Shown one piece after another: positions 7,179-14,069 of a stretch of 15,956 nucleotides of DNA. Positions within the stretch are counted from its first letter, which is position 1; the number at the start of each line of letters is the position of its first letter. The translations under genes and the position numbers were made by a program. The stretch lies in NCBI GenBank assembly GCA_002432795.1, contig DJGU01000020.1, positions 1 through 15,956 of the forward strand. Reading direction: 5' to 3'. A model generated the notes under the pieces. It had not been told where the DNA came from. It saw only the letters and a list, made by a program, of their open reading frames with translations, and did no database searches. This stretch comes from Anaerolineaceae bacterium UBA5838. Lineage in GTDB: Bacteria > Chloroflexota > Anaerolineae > Anaerolineales > Anaerolineaceae.

Positions 7179-8870
7179 TTACTGCTTATCTGATCCCAAA
7201 TAGCCAGGTTGTGGGGCGTTGGGACCAGTCGGAACATTGGGCCGGTCCGGACCCAATGGCTTCAGCCAGACAAAAGCGTAGGGCGCAAGCGTGTAATCGC
7301 CAGGCAGGATGGTTTCACCGCTGAGGAGGTCGGTAAACGCTGCGGCCGTTTCCGGGATCCAGCCGCTCACTTCCTCTCCCCTCAGATTGTTCAACACCAC
7401 CACCCGTTCTCCTTGCCAGGATCGCTGATAAGCGACCACAGCCTTTGAGTCAAAGCTGAAAGCTTTCCAGGCAAAATCTCCTCTGCCAAACAGGGCGTGT
7501 TCCTTCCGTACCCTGATCATGTGCCGCAGGCGATTAAGCAAGGAGTCCGGGTCAGCTTCCTGTGCTGCTACGTTCACCCGCTGATACCCATAAACTTCAT
7601 CTTTGATCACCGGCGCGTAGAGTTTCGCGGGATCCGCGTCTGAAAAGCCGGCGTTCAGTGAGCCATCCCACTGCATTGGCGTGCGCAGTCCATTCCGGTC
7701 AAACAGATCCACGTTATCCCCCATGCCAATTTCGTCGCCATAATATAGGAAGGGCGAGCCCACGATTGTCAGCAGCATCGAGTGCATCAACAGTATTTTC
7801 CGCTGGTCATTGTCCAACAAAGGCGCAAGCCTTCGTCGAATTCCCATGTTGATCCGCTGCTTTGGATCAGGCGCGTAAAACTCCCACATCCACTGGCGTT
7901 CTTCCGGGGTTACCATCTCGAGCGTCAGCTCGTCATGGCAGCGCAGAAAGCTCCCCCACTGGCAGCCTTCCGGCAAAACGGGTGTGCGAGCCAGGATCTC
8001 CTCAATCGGTGTGCGGTCCGCCTTCGCCAGCGCCATAAACAGCCGCGGCATGAGCGGAAAATGGAAGTTCATGTGCATTTCATCGCCGTCGCCAAAATAC
8101 TCAATCACATCCTCTGGCCACTGGTTAGCTTCGCTCAGCAGGAGCGTGTTGGGGCTGTAGTCATCAACAAACTTGCGCATGCGCTTCAGATAAGCGTGGG
8201 TTTCGGGAAGATTCTCACAATTTGTGCCTTCTCTCTCATAAAGGTAAGGCGGTGCGTCTACGCGCAGTCCATCTGCCCCCAAATCAATCCAAAACCTGAC
8301 CACATCCAGCATTGCCTGCTGGACTTCTTCGTTATAGTAATTCAGATCAGGCTGGGTTGAATAAAACCTGTGCCAAAAGTACTGCCCCCTCAATGGGTCA
8401 TAAGTCCAGTTGGAGCTTTCCGTGTCAGTAAAAATAATCCTTGCGTCCGTGTATTTCTGATCGCTATCAGACCAGACATACCAATCGCGGTACTTTGCGT
8501 GCTGCGGGTGTTGCGGATCATGCGAAGCCTGGAACCAAAGGTGTTGGTCGGAGGTATGATTTGGGATGATCTCCACAATAATCTTCAGACCCCGTTCGTG
8601 AGCCTGTTCAATCAGCTTTTTGAAGTCGTCCAGATTGCCATAAGCAGGGAATATGTCACAAAAATCGCTGACGTCATAGCCATCATCCCGCAGCGGAGAA
8701 GGCATGATCGGCAGAAGCCAGATCGCATCCACCCCCAAGGCTTTTATGTAATCCAATTTGGAAGTCAAACCCGGCAAGTCCCCCCAGCCATCAGCGTCCG
8801 AATCCTTGAAGGCACGGGTGTTGAGTTCCATAAAAATAGCATCTTTGTACCATGGGGTTTCTTGAAGCAT
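7179..8870 (-). CDS. treS: Trehalose synthase (maltose alpha-D-glucosyltransferase, GH13_16)
   Basis: This 563-residue enzyme is predicted to interconvert maltose and trehalose (EC 5.4.99.16) in the cytoplasm. The N-terminus WYKDAIFMELNTRAF and the following WLLPIMPSPLRDDGYDV are typical of TreS. Catalytic residues: nucleophile Asp205 in GLRVDAPPYLYEREG, acid/base Glu247 in LLLSEANQWPEDV, Asp313 in RCHDELTLEM; substrate-binding His105 is in PNHTSDQH. TreS-specific segments include TNCENLPETHAYL (216-228) and YYGDEIGMGDN (376-386). There is no C-terminal maltokinase domain, and the protein ends in an unusual Pro/Gly-rich tail (about 540-563). GAGGTG lies about 6 nt before the ATG. It follows the importer genes after 186 nt, the position an intracellular alpha-glucosidase (aglA) takes in rhizobial agl operons, so some hydrolytic or sucrose-isomerising activity is possible. 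Confidence 0.9.
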   Translation of the reverse strand: MLQETPWYKDAIFMELNTRAFKDSDADGWGDLPGLTSKLDYIKALGVDAIWLLPIMPSPLRDDGYDVSDFCDIFPAYGNLDDFKKLIEQAHERGLKIIVEIIPNHTSDQHLWFQASHDPQHPQHAKYRDWYVWSDSDQKYTDARIIFTDTESSNWTYDPLRGQYFWHRFYSTQPDLNYYNEEVQQAMLDVVRFWIDLGADGLRVDAPPYLYEREGTNCENLPETHAYLKRMRKFVDDYSPNTLLLSEANQWPEDVIEYFGDGDEMHMNFHFPLMPRLFMALAKADRTPIEEILARTPVLPEGCQWGSFLRCHDELTLEMVTPEERQWMWEFYAPDPKQRINMGIRRRLAPLLDNDQRKILLMHSMLLTIVGSPFLYYGDEIGMGDNVDLFDRNGLRTPMQWDGSLNAGFSDADPAKLYAPVIKDEVYGYQRVNVAAQEADPDSLLNRLRHMIRVRKEHALFGRGDFAWKAFSFDSKAVVAYQRSWQGERVVVLNNLRGEEVSGWIPETAAAFTDLLSGETILPGDYTLAPYAFVWLKPLGPDRPNVPTGPNAPQPGYLGSDKQ

Positions 8871-9056
8871 GGCGCACCTCTTACATCACTCTATTTTTAA
8901 CAAATTTTAGTCTCTTAAAATGAGGGGGCGTTACAAAACAAGCATGGAAAGAAATTCCATCGGCATTTTGAACCAATCTCCCGCATTTAACCATAGGCAA
9001 GGGTTCTGTTGAATCAATCACGCTGGTCCCAAAAGAACCAGCGTGATGATTAAGAG
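8871..9056 (-). promoter_or_regulatory. aglG-treS intergenic region with strong hairpin
   Basis: A perfect 11-bp stem (9017-9027 with 9037-9047, loop 9 nt) begins 10 nt past the aglG stop. No T run follows on the minus strand, so it is better read as an mRNA-end or attenuating structure than a classical terminator. Further on, ATGGAA and TTCCAT (8944-8949, 8955-8960) make a short palindrome. A -10-like TAAAAT (about 8907-8912) has no good -35. No ORF is supported here. Confidence 0.5.
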
Positions 9057-10160
9057 CTAACCTTTGACCGAGCCGGCCATCATGCCGCGTACGAAGTAAC
9101 GCTGCAATCCCAGAAAGACGAGTAAAGGCAGGATCATACTGACAAAAGCTGCCGAGGTCATCAAGTGCCAGTCCTGTCCCTTTTCTCCAACCAAACTGGC
9201 AACCGCGATGGTGACCGTCTGGTTCTTCTCTCCCAGGAAGACCAGGGCAACCAGGTAGTCGTTCCAGAGCCACAGGAACTGGAATATGGCGAAGGATGCC
9301 AGAGCAGGAACGGACAGAGGCAGAATCAGTTTAGTAAAGATGGTGAAGTTGGAAGCTCCATCAATGTAGGAGGATTCCAATAATTCACGGGGAATAGTGC
9401 TAATGTAATTGAAGAGCAGGTAGGTAGCCAACGGCAGACCAAAGCCAGTATGCGCCAACCAAATGCCCAAAAACGTACCATTGAGTCCCATGCTCACATA
9501 ATCCTTGAGGACAGGAACCAGGGCAATCTGCAAAGGCACTACCAGCAAAGCCACAATGATGGTGAAGATGATGTTCCGGCCGGGGAACTCCAGCCAGGCA
9601 AAGCCGAATGCGGCGAATGCCGCAATCAGGATTGGGATAATCGTGCCTGGAATGGTGACTGCCAACGAGTTGAGGAAAGCGCCACCCAGATTGTTCCCGG
9701 TACGGGTGATGGTTTGTCCTTCAGCGTTTTTATAACTGATCGTTTTTCCACCGATCACGTCCGAGTAGTTTTTTAAGGTCAGGTTGGTTGCAAAACCGAC
9801 CCAACGTCTCTCAGAAACAATAGCGGTCCGAGTGCGTTTATTGCCATACCAAGAAATCAGACGGCCGTCATCCAATTCAACCGTATTGCGAAACTCTTCG
9901 AAGGTGGCGGTTTTGCCTAATATTTCAAAGGGACCATCGAGGTCTACAGATTCCGGGAGGACGATACGCTCAACCTCCACATTCTCTTTGTGGGGGAAAA
10001 CCTGCCACCAGCCACTGCGGAAGATATCTTCGCTGGGGCGGAACGAGGTAATCAGAATGCCAAGTATGGGAATCAACCAGATGACACAAATCACGATCAG
10101 GATGAAATTGTTCCAAAAGGCGGACTTTTCCTTGGCGGTTTTTAAGGTTTTCTTAGCCAT
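9057..10160 (-). CDS. aglG: ABC sugar importer permease, MalG/AglG type
   Basis: This 367-residue inner-membrane permease is one of two forming the channel of the alpha-glucoside importer. The EAA loop that docks the ATPase is ESSYIDGASNFTIFTKLILP at 262-281. TM1 is at about 18-40, and the remaining five helices lie between about 160 and 358. MalG proteins are usually about 280-300 residues; this one has a polar insertion of about 100 residues (roughly 50-155) in the first external loop, as in the AglG branch. Its ATG shares a base with the aglF stop (TGATG), and a GGGGG ribosome site lies inside aglF, so translation is coupled. With aglF and the binding protein it forms an importer lacking its own ATPase gene. 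The substrate (sucrose, maltose, trehalose or similar) is inferred from the neighbours. Confidence 0.88.
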   Translation of the reverse strand: MAKKTLKTAKEKSAFWNNFILIVICVIWLIPILGILITSFRPSEDIFRSGWWQVFPHKENVEVERIVLPESVDLDGPFEILGKTATFEEFRNTVELDDGRLISWYGNKRTRTAIVSERRWVGFATNLTLKNYSDVIGGKTISYKNAEGQTITRTGNNLGGAFLNSLAVTIPGTIIPILIAAFAAFGFAWLEFPGRNIIFTIIVALLVVPLQIALVPVLKDYVSMGLNGTFLGIWLAHTGFGLPLATYLLFNYISTIPRELLESSYIDGASNFTIFTKLILPLSVPALASFAIFQFLWLWNDYLVALVFLGEKNQTVTIAVASLVGEKGQDWHLMTSAAFVSMILPLLVFLGLQRYFVRGMMAGSVKG

Positions 10161-11302
10161 CAGAACCCCCTTCTTGATTTACTAAATTGGCGAACATTAT
10201 TGAAAATGATCGGTGTGACGAGCAACAGCAGCACAATAGCGATGGCCGAGGCTTTGCCCGCGTCGTTATAGGTAAAGCTTTGCAGGTAAAACTCATTAGC
10301 AATCACGTTAGTGCCGTTGTTACCACCAGTCATCACGCGTACGATGTCAAAAGTCTTCAGGCTAAAAATCACAATAGTAGTGGTTACTGTCAGCAGGGTT
10401 CCTTTAATATAGGGCACAATGATTGAGAAAAAGGCTTTTATCTCGGAGGCACCATCGATACGAGCCGCTTCCAACAATTCAGCTGGCACGCCTTTGATAG
10501 CGCTGGAGAGAATCACCATGGCATAGCCAGTCTGGAGCCAAATCATGATGATAATGAGTAAAAAGTTGTTCCACGGTGAAAGACTCAACCACGGTTGTGG
10601 CGTGCCTCCCAGTGCTGTGACGATTGCATTCAACAAGCCAATTTCCTGGATACCCACGCCAGTGCCTTTATAGGTGTAAATAAACTTCCAGATAACACCG
10701 GCTCCAACAAAAGAGATCGCCATGGGTGTAAAGATGATTGACTTATAGATCACTTCAGCTCTGGTGCGGTCTGCCAGGGTTGCGATCAGCAATCCCAGCC
10801 CCACGCTAAAAGCCGTGCCAAATACCAGCCACAACAAGTTGTTTCGGAAGGTTTCGAGCATGCGCGGATCGGTGAAAGCAAATATGTAATTGTCAAATCC
10901 GACCCATTCGGTTCCCAAATAGTTTCGGAAACTGGCAATCAATGAGCGAAAAACCGGGATTGCCAGAAACCATGCCATAATTGCCACTGCTGGACCCACA
11001 AAAACAAACGGCTGCAGCACCCTGGAAGCTCTTTTGGGCAATTTCATGACAAGCCAGTTAGTGACCACATAGAGCAAGGCAACACCGCCAACACCCCAAA
11101 CAATCGCCACTAAAACTTGAACAATTTGGGGAGCTTGAGCTCTTTGAAGAAATAAATATCCCTGCCACAAAACCAAAAAAGTCATGGCAGGGACGAAAAT
11201 AGATACCAGAATTTGACCCAGAGTGGTGCCAAACCACGTAAGGATCTTGTTTATCCTATTATTGCCATCTGGTGTTGGTGCTTTAGCTTCTACTACACTC
11301 AT
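10160..11302 (-). CDS. aglF: ABC sugar importer permease, MalF/AglF type
   Basis: This 380-residue inner-membrane permease is the partner of the AglG-like subunit. Two extra hydrophobic segments at the N-terminus (about 25-52 and 60-85) precede the standard six-helix core (from about 97). The EAA loop is EAARIDGASEIKAFFSIIVP at 278-297. The segment TRAEVIYKSIIFTPMAISFVGA (180-201) and the following VIWKFIY are the kind seen in AglF of alpha-glucoside systems. The ATG at 11302 is preceded by AGGAGGTGA, an almost complete match to the 16S rRNA tail, at 4-nt spacing. A 102-nt gap with a strong hairpin separates it from the binding-protein gene. It ends in the TGATG overlap with aglG. Family certain, subfamily likely. 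Confidence 0.88.
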   Translation of the reverse strand: MSVVEAKAPTPDGNNRINKILTWFGTTLGQILVSIFVPAMTFLVLWQGYLFLQRAQAPQIVQVLVAIVWGVGGVALLYVVTNWLVMKLPKRASRVLQPFVFVGPAVAIMAWFLAIPVFRSLIASFRNYLGTEWVGFDNYIFAFTDPRMLETFRNNLLWLVFGTAFSVGLGLLIATLADRTRAEVIYKSIIFTPMAISFVGAGVIWKFIYTYKGTGVGIQEIGLLNAIVTALGGTPQPWLSLSPWNNFLLIIIMIWLQTGYAMVILSSAIKGVPAELLEAARIDGASEIKAFFSIIVPYIKGTLLTVTTTIVIFSLKTFDIVRVMTGGNNGTNVIANEFYLQSFTYNDAGKASAIAIVLLLLVTPIIFNNVRQFSKSRRGF

Positions 11303-11338
11303 CCAGTCACCTCCTCATCTGTTTGGAGTTTATGTTCT

Positions 11339-11371
11339 GGAGAGCAGGCTTGGATCTGGTGCCTGCTCTCC
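11339..11371 (-). promoter_or_regulatory. Strong hairpin between binding-protein gene and aglF
   Basis: A perfect 11-bp stem, GGAGAGCAGGC (11339-11349) with its complement (11361-11371), encloses an 11-nt loop. It starts 33 nt after the binding-protein stop and has no T tract. In maltose-type operons, hairpins in this gap protect the abundant binding-protein mRNA and lower permease expression; the same role is inferred here. Confidence 0.7.
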
Positions 11372-11404
11372 ATTTATTCATGCTAACTTAATCTGGCTCC
11401 AGAA

Positions 11405-12778
11405 TTACTTGGGCCAGGAAGCATCAATCTGCTGCAGGGCTTCCTGCCGTGTGATTGAGCCGGAAACGTAATCGGTCATGTACTTCCAGAAGGTACCAGC
11501 ACCAACAGCACCGGGCATCATGTCTGAGCCGTCGAAGCGGAAGGTGGTGGCGTTGCGGATGGTTTCAGCTACGCCGCGGGTCACAGGATCCACATACCAG
11601 TTAAGGTCAGCATCGTTGTGGGTCAGGATAGCGCCGCCCTGCTCAACCCAAACCTTGAGGGATTCACCGGTCGAGAAGTACTGGATAACTGCGCGCACTT
11701 CGGGACGATCATTGAAGACGGCATAGATATCTCCAGCACCAAGTACTGGGCTGCCATGTTCTTCTTTAATACCAGGCAGGTAGAAGAAGGAATAGTCTAC
11801 ACCCGGAACAGCTTCTTCGGGGAAGAAGGTGGTCACAAAGTTACCCTGTCGGTTGAACCAGCATTTGGGCGGGTTTTCGAACATGGGTTTGGGGGCATCA
11901 CCAAAGTTGATGGTGGGGATGGCAGCACGACCGCCATAGACATAGGCGTCATTGAACCAGATGGCTTCGATGTAATCAAGCACTTCATTCATTTCCGGTG
12001 AGTCAAACTTGAGTTCACCAGCGACCCATTTGTCGTAGGCATCAGCTCCAGCCACACGCAGCATCAGGTCTTCGATCCAGTCGGTCATGGTCCAGCCAGT
12101 AGCCGCACCAGATTCAATGCCGATACACCAGGGGGTGTCGCCATCAGAAGCGATTTCAGCGGTGAGTTGCATCATCTCATCCCAAGTAGTCGGGACTGTG
12201 TAACCAGCCTCATCGAAAGCCTTTTTGGGATAGAAAACGAAGGACTTACCATTGGCACGTGCCCAGATACCAGCAACAATGTCGCCATTGGGGCCGGTCA
12301 TGGTGGCCAGATCTTGCCATGCCTGACTATAGTTGGTCTTGATCCAGTCAGGATTGATCAGGGTGTTCATATCAATGGCATAACCCTTTTCTACGGCATA
12401 TCTTAACAAACCAGGTTGCGGATAGTCGACGATGTCAGGACGATCGCCACCATCCAGGCGGATGTTGATACTGGCTTCAAATTCCTTGGAGCCAGTATAT
12501 TGAATATCGATGCCGGTTGCATCTTCAAATGCCTTGATGCTGTCATTAAAAACGACTTCATCCTGGTCAGTGAATGGACCAGCCATTGTAACAACTTTGC
12601 CACTGTACATGCCCGCGTAAGCATTGGCAAGTTCCTGTCCTTGTGGGAGGGCCGCCACGGTTTCAGCAGGTACTTCCACAACAGGTTCTTCAGCAGGGGC
12701 CGCCTGGCAAGCACCAAGTAGCATAGTCGCAATTAGCAATATTGCTAGTGCTGACCAAATAGTATTTTTCTTAAACAT
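11405..12778 (-). CDS. aglE: Sugar ABC transporter substrate-binding lipoprotein, AglE type
   Basis: This 457-residue extracytoplasmic solute-binding protein of the family-1 sugar type captures the sugar for the AglFG permeases. A signal peptide with lipobox LLGAC places the lipidated cysteine at residue 24, followed by an acidic Pro/Glu/Val linker. Family features include GPFTDQDEVVF near 67-77 and the DGGDRPDIVDYPQPGLL region (about 109-125), similar to alpha-glucoside binding proteins. AAAGGAG stands 6 nt before the ATG, and the repressor gene ends only 18 nt upstream, so it is probably transcribed from the lacI promoter. Length matches AglE (about 450-460). Many Trp, Tyr and Asp residues fit sugar stacking. 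The ligand cannot be read from sequence; the downstream amylosucrase and fructokinase suggest sucrose. Confidence 0.88.
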   Translation of the reverse strand: MFKKNTIWSALAILLIATMLLGACQAAPAEEPVVEVPAETVAALPQGQELANAYAGMYSGKVVTMAGPFTDQDEVVFNDSIKAFEDATGIDIQYTGSKEFEASINIRLDGGDRPDIVDYPQPGLLRYAVEKGYAIDMNTLINPDWIKTNYSQAWQDLATMTGPNGDIVAGIWARANGKSFVFYPKKAFDEAGYTVPTTWDEMMQLTAEIASDGDTPWCIGIESGAATGWTMTDWIEDLMLRVAGADAYDKWVAGELKFDSPEMNEVLDYIEAIWFNDAYVYGGRAAIPTINFGDAPKPMFENPPKCWFNRQGNFVTTFFPEEAVPGVDYSFFYLPGIKEEHGSPVLGAGDIYAVFNDRPEVRAVIQYFSTGESLKVWVEQGGAILTHNDADLNWYVDPVTRGVAETIRNATTFRFDGSDMMPGAVGAGTFWKYMTDYVSGSITRQEALQQIDASWPK

Positions 12779-12796
12779 AGTTTCTCCTTTGAAAAT

Positions 12797-13888
12797 TTAT
12801 TGATCGTTGAAACAACTTACAAAATTGGCAGACTTCTTCTCAGCTCCTCTTTTTCCTCTCCTTCCTATCTCCCGTGAAGATTCGCGAGGGATTAAACGTG
12901 TGGGTAGAGTAACCGAGCGGAACTCGGGCATTTCTCCACGCATCAAACGAGTAAGCAAATTGTACGATTCAATGGCAATCTCTTGCCCCGATACAGTCAC
13001 TGATGTGAGTGTCGGTGTGATAAAAGATGCCAGTGGAATGTCGTCAAAGCCAACAACTGAAACGTCCTCTGGGATCGATAATCCGGCTTCGCCCAGGGCT
13101 GAATAGGCGCCCAGAGCGACGTTATCACTTGCTACAAAAACAGCTGTAAACTCCTGGGCTGATTCAATCAGGGATTTCATTTGTCGATAACCGCTTTGGA
13201 TATCAAAATCCGCTTCGCGCACCAACTCAGGAATAAATTCGACACCAGCCTTTTTGAGCGCTGATTTGTAACCCTCCAGTCTTTGAGTGGCTGAGGTGTA
13301 AGGTAAAGCGGCGTTGGTGATACAGGCAATGGACCTATGCCCTAACTCGAGCAAATGGTTTACGGCGGTCTCAGCCGCTGTAATATTGTCCACATCTACC
13401 GAATGCAGAGAGGAACCGGGGATGTAGCCCATCACTACCACCGGGATATCCGCTTCTTCCAAGGCTCGCAGCCCTGGGTCATCCAGGCGAGGGGTCATAA
13501 GGATCATACCGTCGATGTGATGTGCCCGGGTAAGTTCAAGGTAAGTTTGCAATTGTTGACCTGGCTCAACCCATTCCAGCAATAAGCCCTGCGAATTTTC
13601 TTTAAGTGCGTCTAAAAGCCCACTCAATATCTGGGGAAGAAAGGGATCAGAAGCAATATATTGCGGAGCACGGCTGATGATAAGCCCTATATTTTTTGTT
13701 TGATTGGATGCGAGCGCTTTGGCGGACGCGTTTGGATAGTAATCCAGTTCCTGAGCAGCCAGGCGAACCTTTTCTGCCGTCTCCGGGCGGATTGAGAAGC
13801 GATGGACGTTATTCAGGACAAAAGAGACAGTAGTTCTTGATACTCCTGCCAGGTCTGCCACGTCCTGACTGGTAACTCTCCTACTCAT
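12797..13888 (-). CDS. LacI-family transcriptional repressor
   Basis: This 363-residue regulator probably represses the importer operon until its sugar ligand binds. The N-terminal helix-turn-helix is VTSQDVADLAGVSRTTVS (5-22), followed by FVLNN and the hinge segment (about 52-65). From about residue 66 (NIGLIIS) it is a periplasmic-binding-protein-like sugar domain, with typical VVMGYIPG, VDNITAAETAVNHLLELGHR and VVGFDDIPLASFITPTLTSV segments. The start at 13888 is chosen because AAGGA lies 6 nt before this ATG; the in-frame TTG at 13903 has no ribosome site. It is the first gene of the unit, 18 nt ahead of the binding-protein gene, with a palindrome between its own promoter and start, so it is likely autoregulated. 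The arrangement repressor-AglEFG-GH13 mirrors rhizobial agl operons, where AglR is also LacI-type. Confidence 0.92.
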   Translation of the reverse strand: MSRRVTSQDVADLAGVSRTTVSFVLNNVHRFSIRPETAEKVRLAAQELDYYPNASAKALASNQTKNIGLIISRAPQYIASDPFLPQILSGLLDALKENSQGLLLEWVEPGQQLQTYLELTRAHHIDGMILMTPRLDDPGLRALEEADIPVVVMGYIPGSSLHSVDVDNITAAETAVNHLLELGHRSIACITNAALPYTSATQRLEGYKSALKKAGVEFIPELVREADFDIQSGYRQMKSLIESAQEFTAVFVASDNVALGAYSALGEAGLSIPEDVSVVGFDDIPLASFITPTLTSVTVSGQEIAIESYNLLTRLMRGEMPEFRSVTLPTRLIPRESSREIGRRGKRGAEKKSANFVSCFNDQ

Positions 13889-13907
13889 TAGTTTCCTTAG
13901 CAACTAT

Positions 13908-13919
13908 TAACGCGCGTTA
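13908..13919. promoter_or_regulatory. Candidate LacI-family operator
   Basis: TAACGCGCGTTA is a perfect 12-bp palindrome with a central CG, the usual form of LacI-family operators; flanking AT pairs continue the symmetry imperfectly. It lies 16 nt downstream of the -10 of the lacI promoter and 20 nt before the lacI ATG, where binding would block transcription of the whole importer operon. No second copy was found elsewhere in the window. Confidence 0.65.
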
Positions 13920-13934
13920 GTAATGATAAATAAT

Positions 13935-13963
13935 AGGATAACAAATTTAGACCCGAATGTCAA
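13935..13963 (-). promoter_or_regulatory. Sigma-70 promoter of lacI and the sugar operon
   Basis: TTGACA (13958-13963, perfect) and TATCCT (13935-13940, 4 of 6) are separated by exactly 17 nt. Transcription would start near 13928, leaving a leader of about 40 nt containing the candidate operator and the AAGGA ribosome site. This is the best promoter in the window. Confidence 0.7.
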
Positions 13964-14048
13964 TACCGAAATAATTTTCTATGCGAAACAGCTCCTCATC
14001 AATCCTTAGAAATTGCGCAAAAAAAGGTCCTAAATCCGCATTTCCTTT

Positions 14049-14054
14049 TATAAT
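14049..14054 (+). promoter_or_regulatory. Perfect -10 box ahead of the MFS gene
   Basis: TATAAT ends 15 nt before the MFS ATG. No recognisable -35 lies at 16-18 nt and no TGn extension is present. A start about 7 nt downstream would give a leader of roughly 9 nt, too short for a normal Shine-Dalgarno, and none is seen. Confidence 0.45.
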
Positions 14055-14069
14055 CTACCCACAACACCT

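Noticed and set aside
7022..7324. Plus-strand ORF of 100 codons between fructokinase and treS
   Set aside because: Its second half is antisense to the conserved treS coding sequence, it has no ribosome site and the product resembles nothing; the gap is better read as a leader region.
7782..8900. Two long plus-strand ORFs opposite treS
   Set aside because: Antisense shadows of a conserved enzyme, with no recognisable domains or ribosome sites.
13889..13903. Upstream TTG start for the LacI regulator (five extra residues)
   Set aside because: The AAGGA ribosome site lies between the TTG and the ATG at 13888, so only the ATG is correctly spaced.
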